From Nostoc sp. PCC 7524 (GTDB lineage Bacteria > Cyanobacteriota > Cyanobacteriia > Cyanobacteriales > Nostocaceae): a stretch of 64,000 bases of DNA. The notes under the pieces were generated by a model. It searched no databases and was not told the origin of the DNA. It was given only the letters and a program-made list of their open reading frames with translations. Location: the NCBI RefSeq assembly GCF_000316645.1, contig NC_019684.1, positions 3,873,501 to 3,937,500 of the forward strand, read 5' to 3'. The position numbers and the translations under genes were made by a program. Below, one piece after another: positions 17,289 through 25,123 of this stretch. Position 1 is the stretch's first letter; every line of letters starts with the position of its first letter.

Positions 17289-17684
17289 ATGACTAATATA
17301 CAAGTTAAAGATGGCTTAGGTAAGAATATTTATCTAAAAGCTACAGGTACAGGAACTCTAGCTGACCCTTATATTACTGAACAGAGAGTTACTATAACTA
17401 ATGAGCCATTCCCTCTAGCTACAGAGACAACTGTAGATTCAATTAAAACCTTGAATGAGGTATCTCTTGGACAAAAAGGGCATACCTTTGTAGATACAAC
17501 TTCCCCTCAGACAGGTTTGTGGGTAGCTATTCAAATATTAGAACTAGCTAGATTTTCTAACTTAACTTGCAGTGATACTACCTCCCCAGCAGTAAATGTA
17601 AACTTACCCATTGGGTTTGTTCTTTATGGAAATATTACTGCATTCACATTAAGTTATGGAAAGGTTATAGCTTATAAAGGTTAA
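17289..17684 (+). CDS. Uncharacterised tail-module protein
   Basis: I do not recognise this 131-residue protein. It is mostly beta-rich with repeated Thr/Gly (IYLKATGTGTLADPYITEQRV) and no signal peptide or membrane segment. It lies 11 bases after the collar fibre and 5 bases before the propeller gene, so it is co-transcribed with host-recognition genes. A small fibre-associated, capping or adaptor protein is the likely role. Confidence 0.5.
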   Translation: MTNIQVKDGLGKNIYLKATGTGTLADPYITEQRVTITNEPFPLATETTVDSIKTLNEVSLGQKGHTFVDTTSPQTGLWVAIQILELARFSNLTCSDTTSPAVNVNLPIGFVLYGNITAFTLSYGKVIAYKG

Positions 17685-17689
17685 TTTGA

Positions 17690-19036
17690 ATGAAACTATC
17701 AGTAGGATTGGGATTAATTTCCAATAAGTTTAATCCCAAGGAAGACTATAAATCAGATACAGTTCTTATAGGTGCTGGAGGTTTTGTACTAGGCTTAAGG
17801 AGTCACCCACTGGAGGCTGATTTACTTTACTGCTTTACTGATGTCGGTGGAGCCTATAGATTTGATCCTATAAATGAAAGTTGGATTCTGATTACTAAAT
17901 TTCCTTTCTTTGAGGGGAGTCCTGGGCATCAGTATGGTATTGAAGATTTAGCCTTAGATCCCTCTAATCCTGATATTGTATACATCTCTTCAGGGAAGTA
18001 TGCTACCCAAGGAGTAAAGGGTGACTTTTTAAAATCAACTGATAAGGGTAATACCTGGACTAAGTTAGGGTTAGATGTCTATATAGGGGCTAATCATTCT
18101 CATAGACGCACTGGCCCAATGATTCAAATATCTCCTCATGATAATAATCATATTGTTGTAGCTACTCACCATGAAGGGATTTGGATTACTTTTAATGGAG
18201 GGCAGAATACAGGGGATTGGGTTCAAGCTAACTTAATTCCCTGTACTCCTTATATTCAATTTTCTTCATGGCACGTAGCTAAAGCTATTAGAGCTATCTG
18301 GATTGATTTAATAGATCCTGATGTAGTTTATGCTTGTTTATCAGATTTAACTTATACCTTATTTAATGGAACAGTTGTAAGACCTTATCTCACAGAGGAT
18401 GCGGGGTTATATAAATCAACAGATAAGGGGATAACTTGGACTAAGGTTCCTTCTCAACCTACTGGGCTTACCAGGGTTAATAAGATTACTCAATCCCCTA
18501 ATGGAACTATTTGGATAACACATACCACAGGATTCTGTAAATTTAATCCTACCACTGGTGAATTTACTGATTATAATAATACTACTTTAGGGATTAATTC
18601 TACTGGATTTGGAGGTATTGCAGTCTCTCCTTTTGACCCTTTAGAAGTTACTGTATTTACTTTAGGTAATTGGGGTAAGCAGAGAATATTTAGGACTACT
18701 GATGAGGGTTCTACCTGGAATGAGATAGTTTACACTTATGAAACTATGCCTTGGTCTACTCCAAGTCCTAATGCTCGTTATACTCCTACCGAGACAGCAG
18801 ACTGCACCTATAACAGGCATATTCCTAGTAATAAGCCTGATGAGCTTTATTTCTCTACTTGGTTTGCGGTTTATAAATCAACAAATACTAGAAGTAATTC
18901 TCCCCACTTTAATCTATTAATTAAACATATAGAGTTATTAGTAACTTTAGGTTTATTCTGCCCTCCTAAACAAGAGGATTATAATATTCCTCCCCTTATC
19001 TCAGGTCATGCTGATTTAGGAGCTTACGTCCATTAA
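17690..19036 (+). CDS. GH74-like beta-propeller, N-terminal part (ends at an in-frame TAA)
   Basis: The 448 residues begin with a GH74/sortilin-type propeller. IGAGGFVLGLRSHPLEADLL continuing YCFTDVGGAYRFD is close to the GH74 opening, followed by GIEDLALDPSNPDIVYIS and Asp-box-like KSTDKGNTWTK and RTTDEGSTWNE. The end, ...PPLISGHADLGAYVH, falls inside the conserved GH74 stretch, and TAA at 19034-19036 interrupts it. The same frame continues with QGFNNYPLFVDDYY into the next feature. GH74 enzymes cut beta-glucans, so a tailspike depolymerase acting on sheath polysaccharide is plausible. Catalytic Asp residues cannot be assigned confidently. Confidence 0.75.
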   Translation: MKLSVGLGLISNKFNPKEDYKSDTVLIGAGGFVLGLRSHPLEADLLYCFTDVGGAYRFDPINESWILITKFPFFEGSPGHQYGIEDLALDPSNPDIVYISSGKYATQGVKGDFLKSTDKGNTWTKLGLDVYIGANHSHRRTGPMIQISPHDNNHIVVATHHEGIWITFNGGQNTGDWVQANLIPCTPYIQFSSWHVAKAIRAIWIDLIDPDVVYACLSDLTYTLFNGTVVRPYLTEDAGLYKSTDKGITWTKVPSQPTGLTRVNKITQSPNGTIWITHTTGFCKFNPTTGEFTDYNNTTLGINSTGFGGIAVSPFDPLEVTVFTLGNWGKQRIFRTTDEGSTWNEIVYTYETMPWSTPSPNARYTPTETADCTYNRHIPSNKPDELYFSTWFAVYKSTNTRSNSPHFNLLIKHIELLVTLGLFCPPKQEDYNIPPLISGHADLGAYVH

Positions 19037-19135
19037 CAAGGATTTAATAACTACCCTTTATTCGTAGATGATTATTACAATACTCTAGGGCAGCAGGAGA
19101 ATAGAACTAACTACACTCGTACTGTAGATTTCTGT

Positions 19136-19999
19136 ATGCAGCAACCTAGATATATGGCTCTATCAGGGACTAGGAACTTTAGCCCCTTTGGTAATATTCT
19201 TTTAGTTAGTTCTGATGCTGGTAGTACTTGGTCAATTACTCCAACACTACCTCCAGGAATATTTGCATCAACTCCTAACATTAATGGAAGTTCTCAATGC
19301 CCTAGAATAGCTTACTCAGCAACTACTCCTGGAGTATTCTTAGTCAGTAGAACTAATGGAGAACCAAGCTTAACTGTAGATAATGGTAATAGCTTTATTT
19401 TAAGTTCTTCTACAACTAAACCAGCAGGAGACACCTATGCTGATTTCAGTTGGAAGTTCACCTTAGTACCAGATAGAGTAAATGGGAATAAGTTCTATTA
19501 CGTAAGGAATACTCAATTATGGGTGGCTACTTGGAATGGATCAACCTCAACTCCTGATTACACTTGGCAGTTAGTCAACAATTCAATAGGGTTAAGAAAT
19601 TATTACGAATATCAAGGTGTATTATCTTCCCCCACAGAAGAAGGACATATATGGATATACTCAAATTCTACAGAAAGCGGAGCAGTTAAATTGTCTAAAT
19701 CCTTAAATGGAGGGACTACTTTTACCCCCATAACCGGGTTTGATAGAGTAATAATTGCAGCTCTTGGTAAAGGTTCAGAAGTACCCGGAGATGCCAGCTA
19801 TTCTGCCTATGCTTTTGGTTCTCGTAATAATATATGGGGTATTTATCAGTCTGTTGATTTAGGAGATACTTGGGAACTGATTGATACAAATGACCTTTAT
19901 ATAGCCAATAACCCTAACTGTATGGGTGCTAGTTTACAAACTTTTGGGGAAGTTTTCATAGGCTCTAATGGTAGTGGAATCTATTGGGTAAAGTCCTAA
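19136..19999 (+). CDS. GH74-like beta-propeller, C-terminal part (same frame after the stop)
   Basis: This is the same frame as the preceding gene: codons are open from 19037 through 19999, and the first ATG after the stop is 19136. The content continues the propeller: SSDAGSTWSITPTLPPGIFA, an Asp-box-like KSLNGGTTFTPI and YQSVDLGDTWELI, finishing with IGSNGSGIYWVKS. Either the stop is a nonsense mutation that truncates the protein, or it is read through. One substitution (for example CAA to TAA) would explain it. If translated separately, this part would lack the first blades. Confidence 0.65.
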   Translation: MQQPRYMALSGTRNFSPFGNILLVSSDAGSTWSITPTLPPGIFASTPNINGSSQCPRIAYSATTPGVFLVSRTNGEPSLTVDNGNSFILSSSTTKPAGDTYADFSWKFTLVPDRVNGNKFYYVRNTQLWVATWNGSTSTPDYTWQLVNNSIGLRNYYEYQGVLSSPTEEGHIWIYSNSTESGAVKLSKSLNGGTTFTPITGFDRVIIAALGKGSEVPGDASYSAYAFGSRNNIWGIYQSVDLGDTWELIDTNDLYIANNPNCMGASLQTFGEVFIGSNGSGIYWVKS

Positions 20000-20045
20000 A
20001 TATCCTTATATAAATAAAATTCATTTAAATAAAATACTAAAATTT

Positions 20046-20543
20046 ATGAGATATCCTTTAACAAATGGCCGTTATGCTGATAGTGTAATCCTAGTTAGAG
20101 AGAGTGGCACTCCTCAAAGTGATTGGGTTGCTACTGTCCTTAATTCCTCATCTGATAGCTATACCTCACTAAACAATAGTGATAGGGTATTTACTGTTCC
20201 TGTTAATACTGAATGGAGAGTAAATTTAATTTATGCCCAATTAGTTAGTAGTGCTGTGGCAGGTAGTAGAAGATTGATTTGTAGGGTAGAAAGTCCTCTC
20301 CTCAATCCTATCTGTGAAATGGTTACACAAATCCAGCAAGCTGCCTCTACTACCCTAAGATACTCTTTTGCAGAAGGCTTACCTGATGTTTCTTCAGTTA
20401 GAGCAACTAGCTATGTAACAGCCCCATTCCCTCCAGTAATTATTGGAGCAGGATGCAGGGTGAGAGTATTAGATTTATCAGCAATAGATTCCTCTGGGGA
20501 CAACCTAACAGTTAGATTAAATATTAGTCAAAGATCTATTTAA
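20046..20543 (+). CDS. Uncharacterised structural protein, end of fibre module
   Basis: This 165-residue, beta-rich protein (TVPVNTEWRVNLIYAQLVSS, RRLICRVESPLLNPICEMVT, GAGCRVRVLDLSAID) has no signal peptide. The pattern resembles small phage adhesion or head-fibre-like proteins, but I cannot name a family. It is the last gene before a strong terminator at 20554 and so closes the fibre operon. Confidence 0.5.
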   Translation: MRYPLTNGRYADSVILVRESGTPQSDWVATVLNSSSDSYTSLNNSDRVFTVPVNTEWRVNLIYAQLVSSAVAGSRRLICRVESPLLNPICEMVTQIQQAASTTLRYSFAEGLPDVSSVRATSYVTAPFPPVIIGAGCRVRVLDLSAIDSSGDNLTVRLNISQRSI

Positions 20544-20553
20544 TAAATAATTT

Positions 20554-20591
20554 AACCCCTCTACTTCATTAGGTAGAGGGGTTTGTTTGTA
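20554..20591 (+). terminator. Rho-independent terminator closing fibre operon
   Basis: An 11-bp perfect stem, AACCCCTCTAC (20554-20564) with GTAGAGGGGTT (20573-20583), has an 8-base loop and is followed by TGTTTGT. It is 10 bases after the preceding stop. Confidence 0.87.
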
Positions 20592-20631
20592 TCCATTTAA
20601 ATTATATATTTATTAGAATAAACTTGCTATC

Positions 20632-21087
20632 ATGTCCAATACTAATACAGGAGTAAATGAAAATCAATTAGAAACTCCCAATAAACAGACATTTATTAGT
20701 GCTAGTCCCACAACCCAAGATAGGATAATTGACCAAGTAATTCTACAAGCGGGTGGAGTAGGATTAGGAATCATACTATCCCTAATAGGGTTGATATTAT
20801 TAGCTAAGTGGTTAGGTCTAAGGGAAGCGTTTCAGGAATGGGTACATAAACAAAAGATAGAGGCTGAAACTCTTAAAAGCATTTCTGATACCTTAAATAG
20901 ATTGAATACTGAATATGAATCTCATCGCACTCAATCTAATGAGAATACATCTAGGATTATTAAATCTATTGAGAATGTAGACCATAAAGTAACTGTTCTT
21001 AATGAGGAGTTTAAAGACTTTAGGCAGGAGGTTAGGTACTCTCAGAACCTCTCACTAAATAAAACCTATAATAAGAATTCTAGCTAA
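20632..21087 (+). CDS. Membrane-anchored coiled-coil protein, possible holin or spanin-like
   Basis: This 151-residue protein has one strong transmembrane helix at about residues 44-62 (GGVGLGIILSLIGLILLAKW), a polar N-terminal arm and a long coiled coil after it (LNRLNTEYESHRTQSNENTS). It lies between the fibre terminator and another terminator, as a monocistronic unit beside the tail genes. Position and topology suit a lysis accessory protein (holin or spanin), but no family signature is visible. Other options are a superinfection-exclusion protein or a membrane tether. Confidence 0.5.
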   Translation: MSNTNTGVNENQLETPNKQTFISASPTTQDRIIDQVILQAGGVGLGIILSLIGLILLAKWLGLREAFQEWVHKQKIEAETLKSISDTLNRLNTEYESHRTQSNENTSRIIKSIENVDHKVTVLNEEFKDFRQEVRYSQNLSLNKTYNKNSS

Positions 21088-21150
21088 AGAAAGAGATACT
21101 TAAACTAAGATAATAAACTTTACTATTTAACTGAACTATTAATCAATAAA

Positions 21151-21223
21151 GGTGGCAACCCTTTTTCTTATTATATACAGTTATCTAGAAAGGGGGTTGC
21201 CACCTTTACCGAAGGTAAAGATG
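21151..21223 (-). repeat. Hairpin repeat element, copy C (inverted relative to A and B)
   Basis: GGTGGCAACC at 21151-21160 faces GGTTGCCACC at 21195-21204. Read on the minus strand, the whole element matches copy A, including TTCTAG, TAACTGTATAT and AATAA. The flank CACCTTTACCGAAGGTAAAG corresponds to the extension of copy B. Further degenerate half-sites occur at 21243-21252 and 21275-21282. Confidence 0.85.
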
Positions 21224-21329
21224 TCAACTTTAACTTAGTGAGGGTTGCTACCTCACGAGGTTCGGTAGAACTTCGTGCCACCTAGTTTAAGACACTTGAC
21301 CTACCACCTCAATGATTAACTAAATATAA

Positions 21330-21365
21330 ACCCTCCCAGTTAATGAACTAGGAGGGTCTTTTATT
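21330..21365. terminator. Bidirectional terminator between convergent phage genes
   Basis: ACCCTCC (21330-21336) and GGAGGGT (21351-21357), with a partly pairing AGT/ACT inner stem, are followed by CTTTTATT. The element lies between the plus-strand membrane protein and the minus-strand nuclease-like gene. Confidence 0.78.
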
Positions 21366-21383
21366 GTTTATAGGTATTTATTC

Positions 21384-22409
21384 TTATGCGATCGCTTTAT
21401 TGCTAGTAGGTAAGGTAGGTAAGGTTAATAACTTTTTAACCAAATCCATTTGAGGTAGTATCCTTTCAACAAAGTACCTATCTCTGGGATGGTATGTTTT
21501 AACTTTCTCTAGCAGGAAATAAGACATCTTTTGTGCTGTCCATATTTCTACATCTAAGTATTGCTGAACTTTCTCAAAAGCTCTACCAGTGCCACCAAAG
21601 GGTGCTACAAAATAGAATTTAATATTATCAGTATTGAATCTGTCTTTAAGTAGTTGAGTATATCTCTTAGCTTCTATAGTGGTAATAACATTGCATAAAT
21701 CTATAATATCTTTCTTTAACTCAAAGCAATATACTATTTTACCCTTGGTTTTATGGGGTTGGACTCTTAATAAATCGAACCTTCTAACTTCAGTCTTACT
21801 ATCAGGATAATCTTCTACAGCATATTCAGGGGTTAACTTAAAGGGACTATGAGAGGCTAAATAGGTTAAAGCTATTTGTAAATCTAATTCATTACTCCAT
21901 CCAGATTTATATATGATATCTCTAGTTACTTTATCTATTGAACTTATATCACTCTCTACTGCTTTAATAACCGACTTAGCACCTAATGATTGAAACTCTT
22001 TAGCTGTATTTGACTTACCTTGTACTAAATAGCTATAAGCGTGTTCCCAATCCCCAACCCATAATGAATTAATCCTGCCTAAACTCTCCCCCCATACTTC
22101 CCGCCAAGTTATTTTAAACTTAGCTAGCTGATTACCTTCTAATTTGAAAGCCTTACCTGCTAAGGATTCTAACGAGGTCTGTGAAAAAGACCCTGTTAAA
22201 TTAACCCAGTTCTTCTTATAATCATCTGAATCCAATCCCTTAATTATACTAAGTTGGCTCATAATAAAGTAAGCACCATTACCCTCATTACTAGGAACCC
22301 ATTTAATATCATGCTTCTCTACTAATTGAATTAATTCTTCTAGAGTTGTTAGGTTAGCATTAGGATAGCGATCAATAATCTTAGTTCTTAATTTAATTAA
22401 ATTATTCAT
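21384..22409 (-). CDS. Uncharacterised protein with PD-(D/E)XK-like C-terminal domain
   Basis: The 341 residues begin at the ATG at 22409, preceded on its strand by AAAGGAG. The N-terminal half is not recognised. The C-terminal half has the spacing of a PD-(D/E)XK nuclease core: a conserved-looking Asp in VRRFDLLRV, then KIVYCFELKKD with ExK on the next strand, then IEAKRYTQLLKDRF and the strand KFYFVAPFGGT. That suggests DNA or RNA cleavage. It is oriented against the tail genes, behind a terminator, next to a small ribbon-helix-helix gene, which is where prophages carry accessory (moron) genes. The nuclease call is inference from motif spacing. Confidence 0.5.
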   Translation of the reverse strand: MNNLIKLRTKIIDRYPNANLTTLEELIQLVEKHDIKWVPSNEGNGAYFIMSQLSIIKGLDSDDYKKNWVNLTGSFSQTSLESLAGKAFKLEGNQLAKFKITWREVWGESLGRINSLWVGDWEHAYSYLVQGKSNTAKEFQSLGAKSVIKAVESDISSIDKVTRDIIYKSGWSNELDLQIALTYLASHSPFKLTPEYAVEDYPDSKTEVRRFDLLRVQPHKTKGKIVYCFELKKDIIDLCNVITTIEAKRYTQLLKDRFNTDNIKFYFVAPFGGTGRAFEKVQQYLDVEIWTAQKMSYFLLEKVKTYHPRDRYFVERILPQMDLVKKLLTLPTLPTSNKAIA

Positions 22410-22423
22410 TTTATTTCTCCTTT

Positions 22424-22449
22424 AAAGGGGACTATTTCTAGTCCCCTTT
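22424..22449 (-). promoter_or_regulatory. Hairpin between RHH gene and nuclease-like gene
   Basis: AAAGGGGACT (22424-22433) pairs perfectly with AGTCCCCTTT (22440-22449) across a 6-base loop. On the minus strand it follows the ribbon-helix-helix stop by 2 bases and ends just before the AAAGGAG ribosome-binding site of the next gene. No T-run follows, so it may act as a processing or attenuation element rather than a full terminator. Confidence 0.6.
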
Positions 22450-22451
22450 AT

Positions 22452-22601
22452 TTATATAATCTGTTCTTTAATATATTTATCTACTGCTAAGGTAATCAGA
22501 CTGGTGAGGGTAATTCCTCTCTTAGAAGCCTCATAGAACCATAGATGCTTTCGACCAGTTTCGATATTCATATCTATACGGGATTTCTTTGATTTAGTCA
22601 T
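22452..22601 (-). CDS. Small ribbon-helix-helix (Arc/CopG-like) protein
   Basis: The 49 residues start at the ATG at 22601: MTKSKKSRIDMNIETGRKHL followed by a helix WFYEASKRGI, a turn with T, and SLITLAVDKYIKEQII. A basic N-terminal strand followed by two helices is the ribbon-helix-helix DNA-binding fold. A purine-rich AAAGGTAAATTGAT precedes the start. It is co-oriented with the nuclease-like gene 42 bp downstream and may regulate it. It resembles an antitoxin or phage regulator in size, but pairing with the downstream gene is only an inference. Confidence 0.65.
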   Translation of the reverse strand: MTKSKKSRIDMNIETGRKHLWFYEASKRGITLTSLITLAVDKYIKEQII

Positions 22602-22660
22602 ATCAATTTACCTTTATATATACACATCTAATATATCAATAAATAATGGTAGAAAGTAGG

Positions 22661-22734
22661 CATCTTCTCTTATCCTTGAAGATGATGAGAGCAAACTCTC
22701 TTGTTAGAGAATCTGATAAGAGTGAATTACTAAT
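22661..22734 (+). ncRNA. Candidate structured small RNA upstream of a strong terminator
   Basis: Competing inverted repeats lie in 75 bases: CATCTTC/GAAGATG (22661-22667 with 22678-22684), CTCTTATC/GATAAGAG (22667-22674 with 22715-22722) and GAGAG/CTCTC (22687-22691 with 22696-22700). An ideal terminator begins at 22735. No plus-strand coding frame accounts for a terminator here. Identity is unknown; no promoter was assigned. Confidence 0.4.
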
Positions 22735-22778
22735 AAAATCCCTCCTTAATTAGAGAATATTAAGGAGGGATTTTATTT
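22735..22778. terminator. 16-bp perfect-stem bidirectional terminator
   Basis: AAAATCCCTCCTTAAT (22735-22750) pairs perfectly with 22759-22774 across an 8-base loop and is followed by ATTT. A-run and T-run on both sides make it usable on both strands. It serves no evident plus-strand protein gene. Confidence 0.85.
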
Positions 22779-22983
22779 GAGTGCTTTTATATAGATTTTA
22801 ATATATTCTCCTATTAATTCCTTAACCTTATTACACTAATTTTAAGGTTAATAATATTGAATTCATACCCTTTATTTATAATCATTTCCACTATATCTAT
22901 TTGTTATTTATATACTAAGTATGACAGCAATATATATAAGTAATCTCAATGGTTTGATGGTTATAGATAAGAAATAGTTAGTA

Positions 22984-23016
22984 GTGGCATATAGCTTTGT
23001 GGCATAAAGTGGCATA
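22984..23016 (+). repeat. Three GTGGCATA direct repeats near phage-host junction
   Basis: GTGGCATA occurs at 22984-22991, 22999-23006 and 23009-23016, about 40-70 bases before the tRNA gene. Repeated short sites of this kind are compatible with arm-type integrase binding sites, but no integrase is in view. Confidence 0.4.
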
Positions 23017-23051
23017 GACTATTTCAAGTGAGATAACTGAATATCCTTGAT

Positions 23052-23124
23052 GGGGTTATAGCTCAGTTGGTAGAGCACTTCAATGGCATTGAAGGGGTCA
23101 GCGGTTCGAATCCGCTTAGCTCCA
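23052..23124 (+). tRNA. tRNA-Ala (GGC)
   Basis: The 73-nt cloverleaf has acceptor arm GGGGTTA pairing with TAGCTCC, D-arm GCTCAGTTGGTAGAGC, anticodon arm CTTCA-ATGGCAT-TGAAG with anticodon GGC, and T-arm with GGTTCGAATCC. The G3:U70 pair, the alanine identity element, is present (G at 23054, T at 23121). No CCA is encoded (the next bases are TGT), as is common in cyanobacteria. It lies exactly at the boundary between the AT-rich phage-like block and ordinary chromosome. Confidence 0.95.
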
Positions 23125-23155
23125 TGTTGTACATTAAATAGTCATTGTCAGTTTT

Positions 23156-23245
23156 GCGTGCTGCTTCTGGTGGTTGTTCAACCAATTCAAACAGCAAACC
23201 TGGAAATTGCTGGAATAATTTGTACAAAATCGAATCACGTCGCAC
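23156..23245 (-). pseudogene. Truncated N-terminus of a DUF2887/Rpn-like nuclease gene
   Basis: On the minus strand the frame from 23245 reads VRRDSILYKLFQQFPGLLFE and continues LVEQPPEAAR, the characteristic start of cyanobacterial DUF2887 (PD-(D/E)XK transposase/Rpn-like) proteins, which are normally well over 200 residues. Similarity stops after about 30 residues, around 23156, where sequence leading to the tRNA and the phage-like block begins. The remainder of the gene has been lost or displaced. Confidence 0.6.
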
Positions 23246-23337
23246 AACCTTGATTTTAAAGCTTTGAGATCCTCAAGCGATCGCAATACCCTAAGTCCGC
23301 GATAAAATTCTCAAGCACCAGAGTATACTTCACTTCC

Positions 23338-24171
23338 ATGCAAATCAATTGGCAGACAGCTAAAACCTACGAAGATATCCTTTATCATAAAACTGACGGT
23401 ATCGCCAAAATCACCATTAACCGTCCCCATAAACGTAATGCTTTTCGTCCCAAAACAGTCTTTGAACTCTATGATGCTTTTTGTGATGCTCGTGAAGATA
23501 CCACCATTGGCGTAGTTTTATTTACGGGTGCTGGACCTCATACTGATGGCAAATATGCGTTCTGTGCGGGTGGTGATCAAAGTGTGCGTGGACAAGCTGG
23601 TTATGTAGATGAGGCTGGTGTTCCCCGGTTGAATGTCTTGGATTTACAACGCCTGATTCGTTCCATGCCGAAAGTCGTGATTGCCCTTGTTGCGGGGTAT
23701 GCGATCGGGGGTGGACACGTCCTACACTTAATTTGTGATCTAACTATTGCTGCCGATAATGGCATTTTTGGGCAAACTGGCCCGAAAGTTGGTAGTTTCG
23801 ACGGTGGTTTTGGTGCTAGCTATTTGGCTCGGATAGTTGGACAAAAAAAAGCACGGGAAATTTGGTTTCTCTGCCGTCAATATGATGCTCAACAAGCTTT
23901 AGAAATGGGTTTAGTCAATTGTGTTGTCCCAGTTGAAGAATTAGAAGCAGAAGGAATTAAATGGGCGCAAGAAATTTTAGAAAAAAGCCCAATCGCCATT
24001 CGCTGTTTAAAAGCGGCATTTAACGCTGATTGTGATGGACAAGCTGGCTTACAAGAACTAGCAGGGAATGCCACCTTGCTGTATTACATGACAGAAGAAG
24101 GTTCTGAAGGTAAGCAAGCCTTTTTAGAAAAGCGTCCGCCGAATTTTCGGGAATTTCCTTGGCTACCTTAA
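23338..24171 (+). CDS. menB: 1,4-dihydroxy-2-naphthoyl-CoA synthase
   Basis: This 277-residue crotonase-fold enzyme converts o-succinylbenzoyl-CoA to DHNA-CoA in phylloquinone (menaquinone) biosynthesis; phylloquinone is the photosystem I quinone. Diagnostic segments are [29 protein letters not shown] (oxyanion-hole region), [40 protein letters not shown] and the C-terminal [12 protein letters not shown], which closes the neighbouring active site. Length is normal. It stands alone, followed by a hairpin at 24175. This is the first undisturbed chromosomal gene after the phage-like block. Confidence 0.97.
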   Translation: MQINWQTAKTYEDILYHKTDGIAKITINRPHKRNAFRPKTVFELYDAFCDAREDTTIGVVLFTGAGPHTDGKYAFCAGGDQSVRGQAGYVDEAGVPRLNVLDLQRLIRSMPKVVIALVAGYAIGGGHVLHLICDLTIAADNGIFGQTGPKVGSFDGGFGASYLARIVGQKKAREIWFLCRQYDAQQALEMGLVNCVVPVEELEAEGIKWAQEILEKSPIAIRCLKAAFNADCDGQAGLQELAGNATLLYYMTEEGSEGKQAFLEKRPPNFREFPWLP

Positions 24172-24174
24172 AGC

Positions 24175-24214
24175 GAAAGAATCGCATCTCTAGGTAGAGT
24201 GCGATTCTTTCCGA
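24175..24214 (+). terminator. Hairpin after menB
   Basis: GAAAGAATCGCA (24175-24186) pairs perfectly with TGCGATTCTTTC (24200-24211); the 13-base loop starts with TCTC. It lies 4 bases after the stop codon. The T-tract is built into the stem end, so termination efficiency is uncertain. Confidence 0.65.
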
Positions 24215-24300
24215 GGTTGAACTGTACAGCACTAGAAATTTTAAAAGCAAATCTTAATCTTACGCAGACTGCTAACTGAGTCAGGTAATATTATGGGTGA

Positions 24301-24615
24301 TTAGATAAATACTGTCTCGGCTTTTGTTTGTTCAGAAGTGGAGGCAGTCTTTTCCTGAGTAGGAACAAACGCAGCATTGTCTAAATTGGATATTTGGCAA
24401 TCAGATGTATTTAAAACTGGTGTAGCATCTGGTAAACTCCAAGCATCTTCCAAAGTTTCCCAAGAAGGCGCAAAAGGTGGTAACGCTAGAGAGCAAGCTT
24501 TCCAACCTGCTTGCACTGGAGCGCCCAACTGTTGGCACATTCCGCCACGGCGGCCTTCTGGCTTGTAATGGCGACAATATCGACAGGCAGATGTCAAATA
24601 ATTAATGGGTTTCAT
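24301..24615 (-). CDS. Small conserved-type cyanobacterial Cys-motif protein
   Basis: This 104-residue protein has an N-terminal cysteine cluster: TSACRYCRHYKPEGRRGGMC, then QQLGAPVQAGWKACSLALPP. CxxC plus two further Cys suggests a zinc or iron-sulphur site. The C-terminal half is low-complexity and Thr/Glu-rich. I have no function for it. It is monocistronic on the minus strand and convergent with menB. Confidence 0.7.
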   Translation of the reverse strand: MKPINYLTSACRYCRHYKPEGRRGGMCQQLGAPVQAGWKACSLALPPFAPSWETLEDAWSLPDATPVLNTSDCQISNLDNAAFVPTQEKTASTSEQTKAETVFI

Positions 24616-25123
24616 TTGGGTTCATCTTTAATGCCGTTTAGGGCTAATTTCTGTCCCTATATTTTCCTTCTAGATATAAATACGTAGAGAACCCAAAATC
24701 CGTGATTATATCTAGGTCATAGCCTTTTATTGCCAAAAATAACTTTAGATTGTTTTTATATTTGTGTTATATTTTTCAATGATATCTGTAGTGGTTACAT
24801 ATAAATTATTGCCTATAACTAAATGGGGATCAACGGTAAATTGAAAAGTTTATATTTATAGGAAAGTTTCAATTAATCCCTCAAACGCCTAATTTTAGCT
24901 CATTAATCTGCTTAATTAATCTAGATACGAGCAAATAGATAGGTAAATTTGAATACGAAAAATAGATTATTTATACACAATACATAGCAGTTTGCTTTGA
25001 TTTCTGATAGCTTACGTGGCGTAAGCCAAACTTACTTGCGTAGGTAGGACATTGGCATTGGGCAAAAACTTAACTATTAGTATTCTCCTCTGCCCCTCTG
25101 CTCCCCTGCCCCTCTGCTTCTCC
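24616..25123. other. Intergenic region, about 500 bp, AT-rich
   Basis: No gene is supported. Visible elements are a palindrome GCTTACG-TGG-CGTAAGC at 25010-25026 of a type dispersed in Nostoc genomes, and a C-rich short tandem repeat (CCCCTCTG/CTCCCCTG units) at about 25085-25137. The latter runs into the end of the next minus-strand gene. Confidence 0.6.

Noticed and set aside
1..21087. Extracellular or thylakoid contractile injection system instead of phage
   Set aside because: No AAA+ ATPase gene typical of such systems is seen, while a homing endonuclease, P2 I-like protein, collar fibre and possible lysis protein fit a myovirus. The upstream genes are outside the window, so this is a preference, not proof.
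23052..23124. tRNA-Ala as the phage attachment site
   Set aside because: The phage block lies on the 5' side of an intact tRNA and no second partial copy is visible, so I report the tRNA as boundary only.
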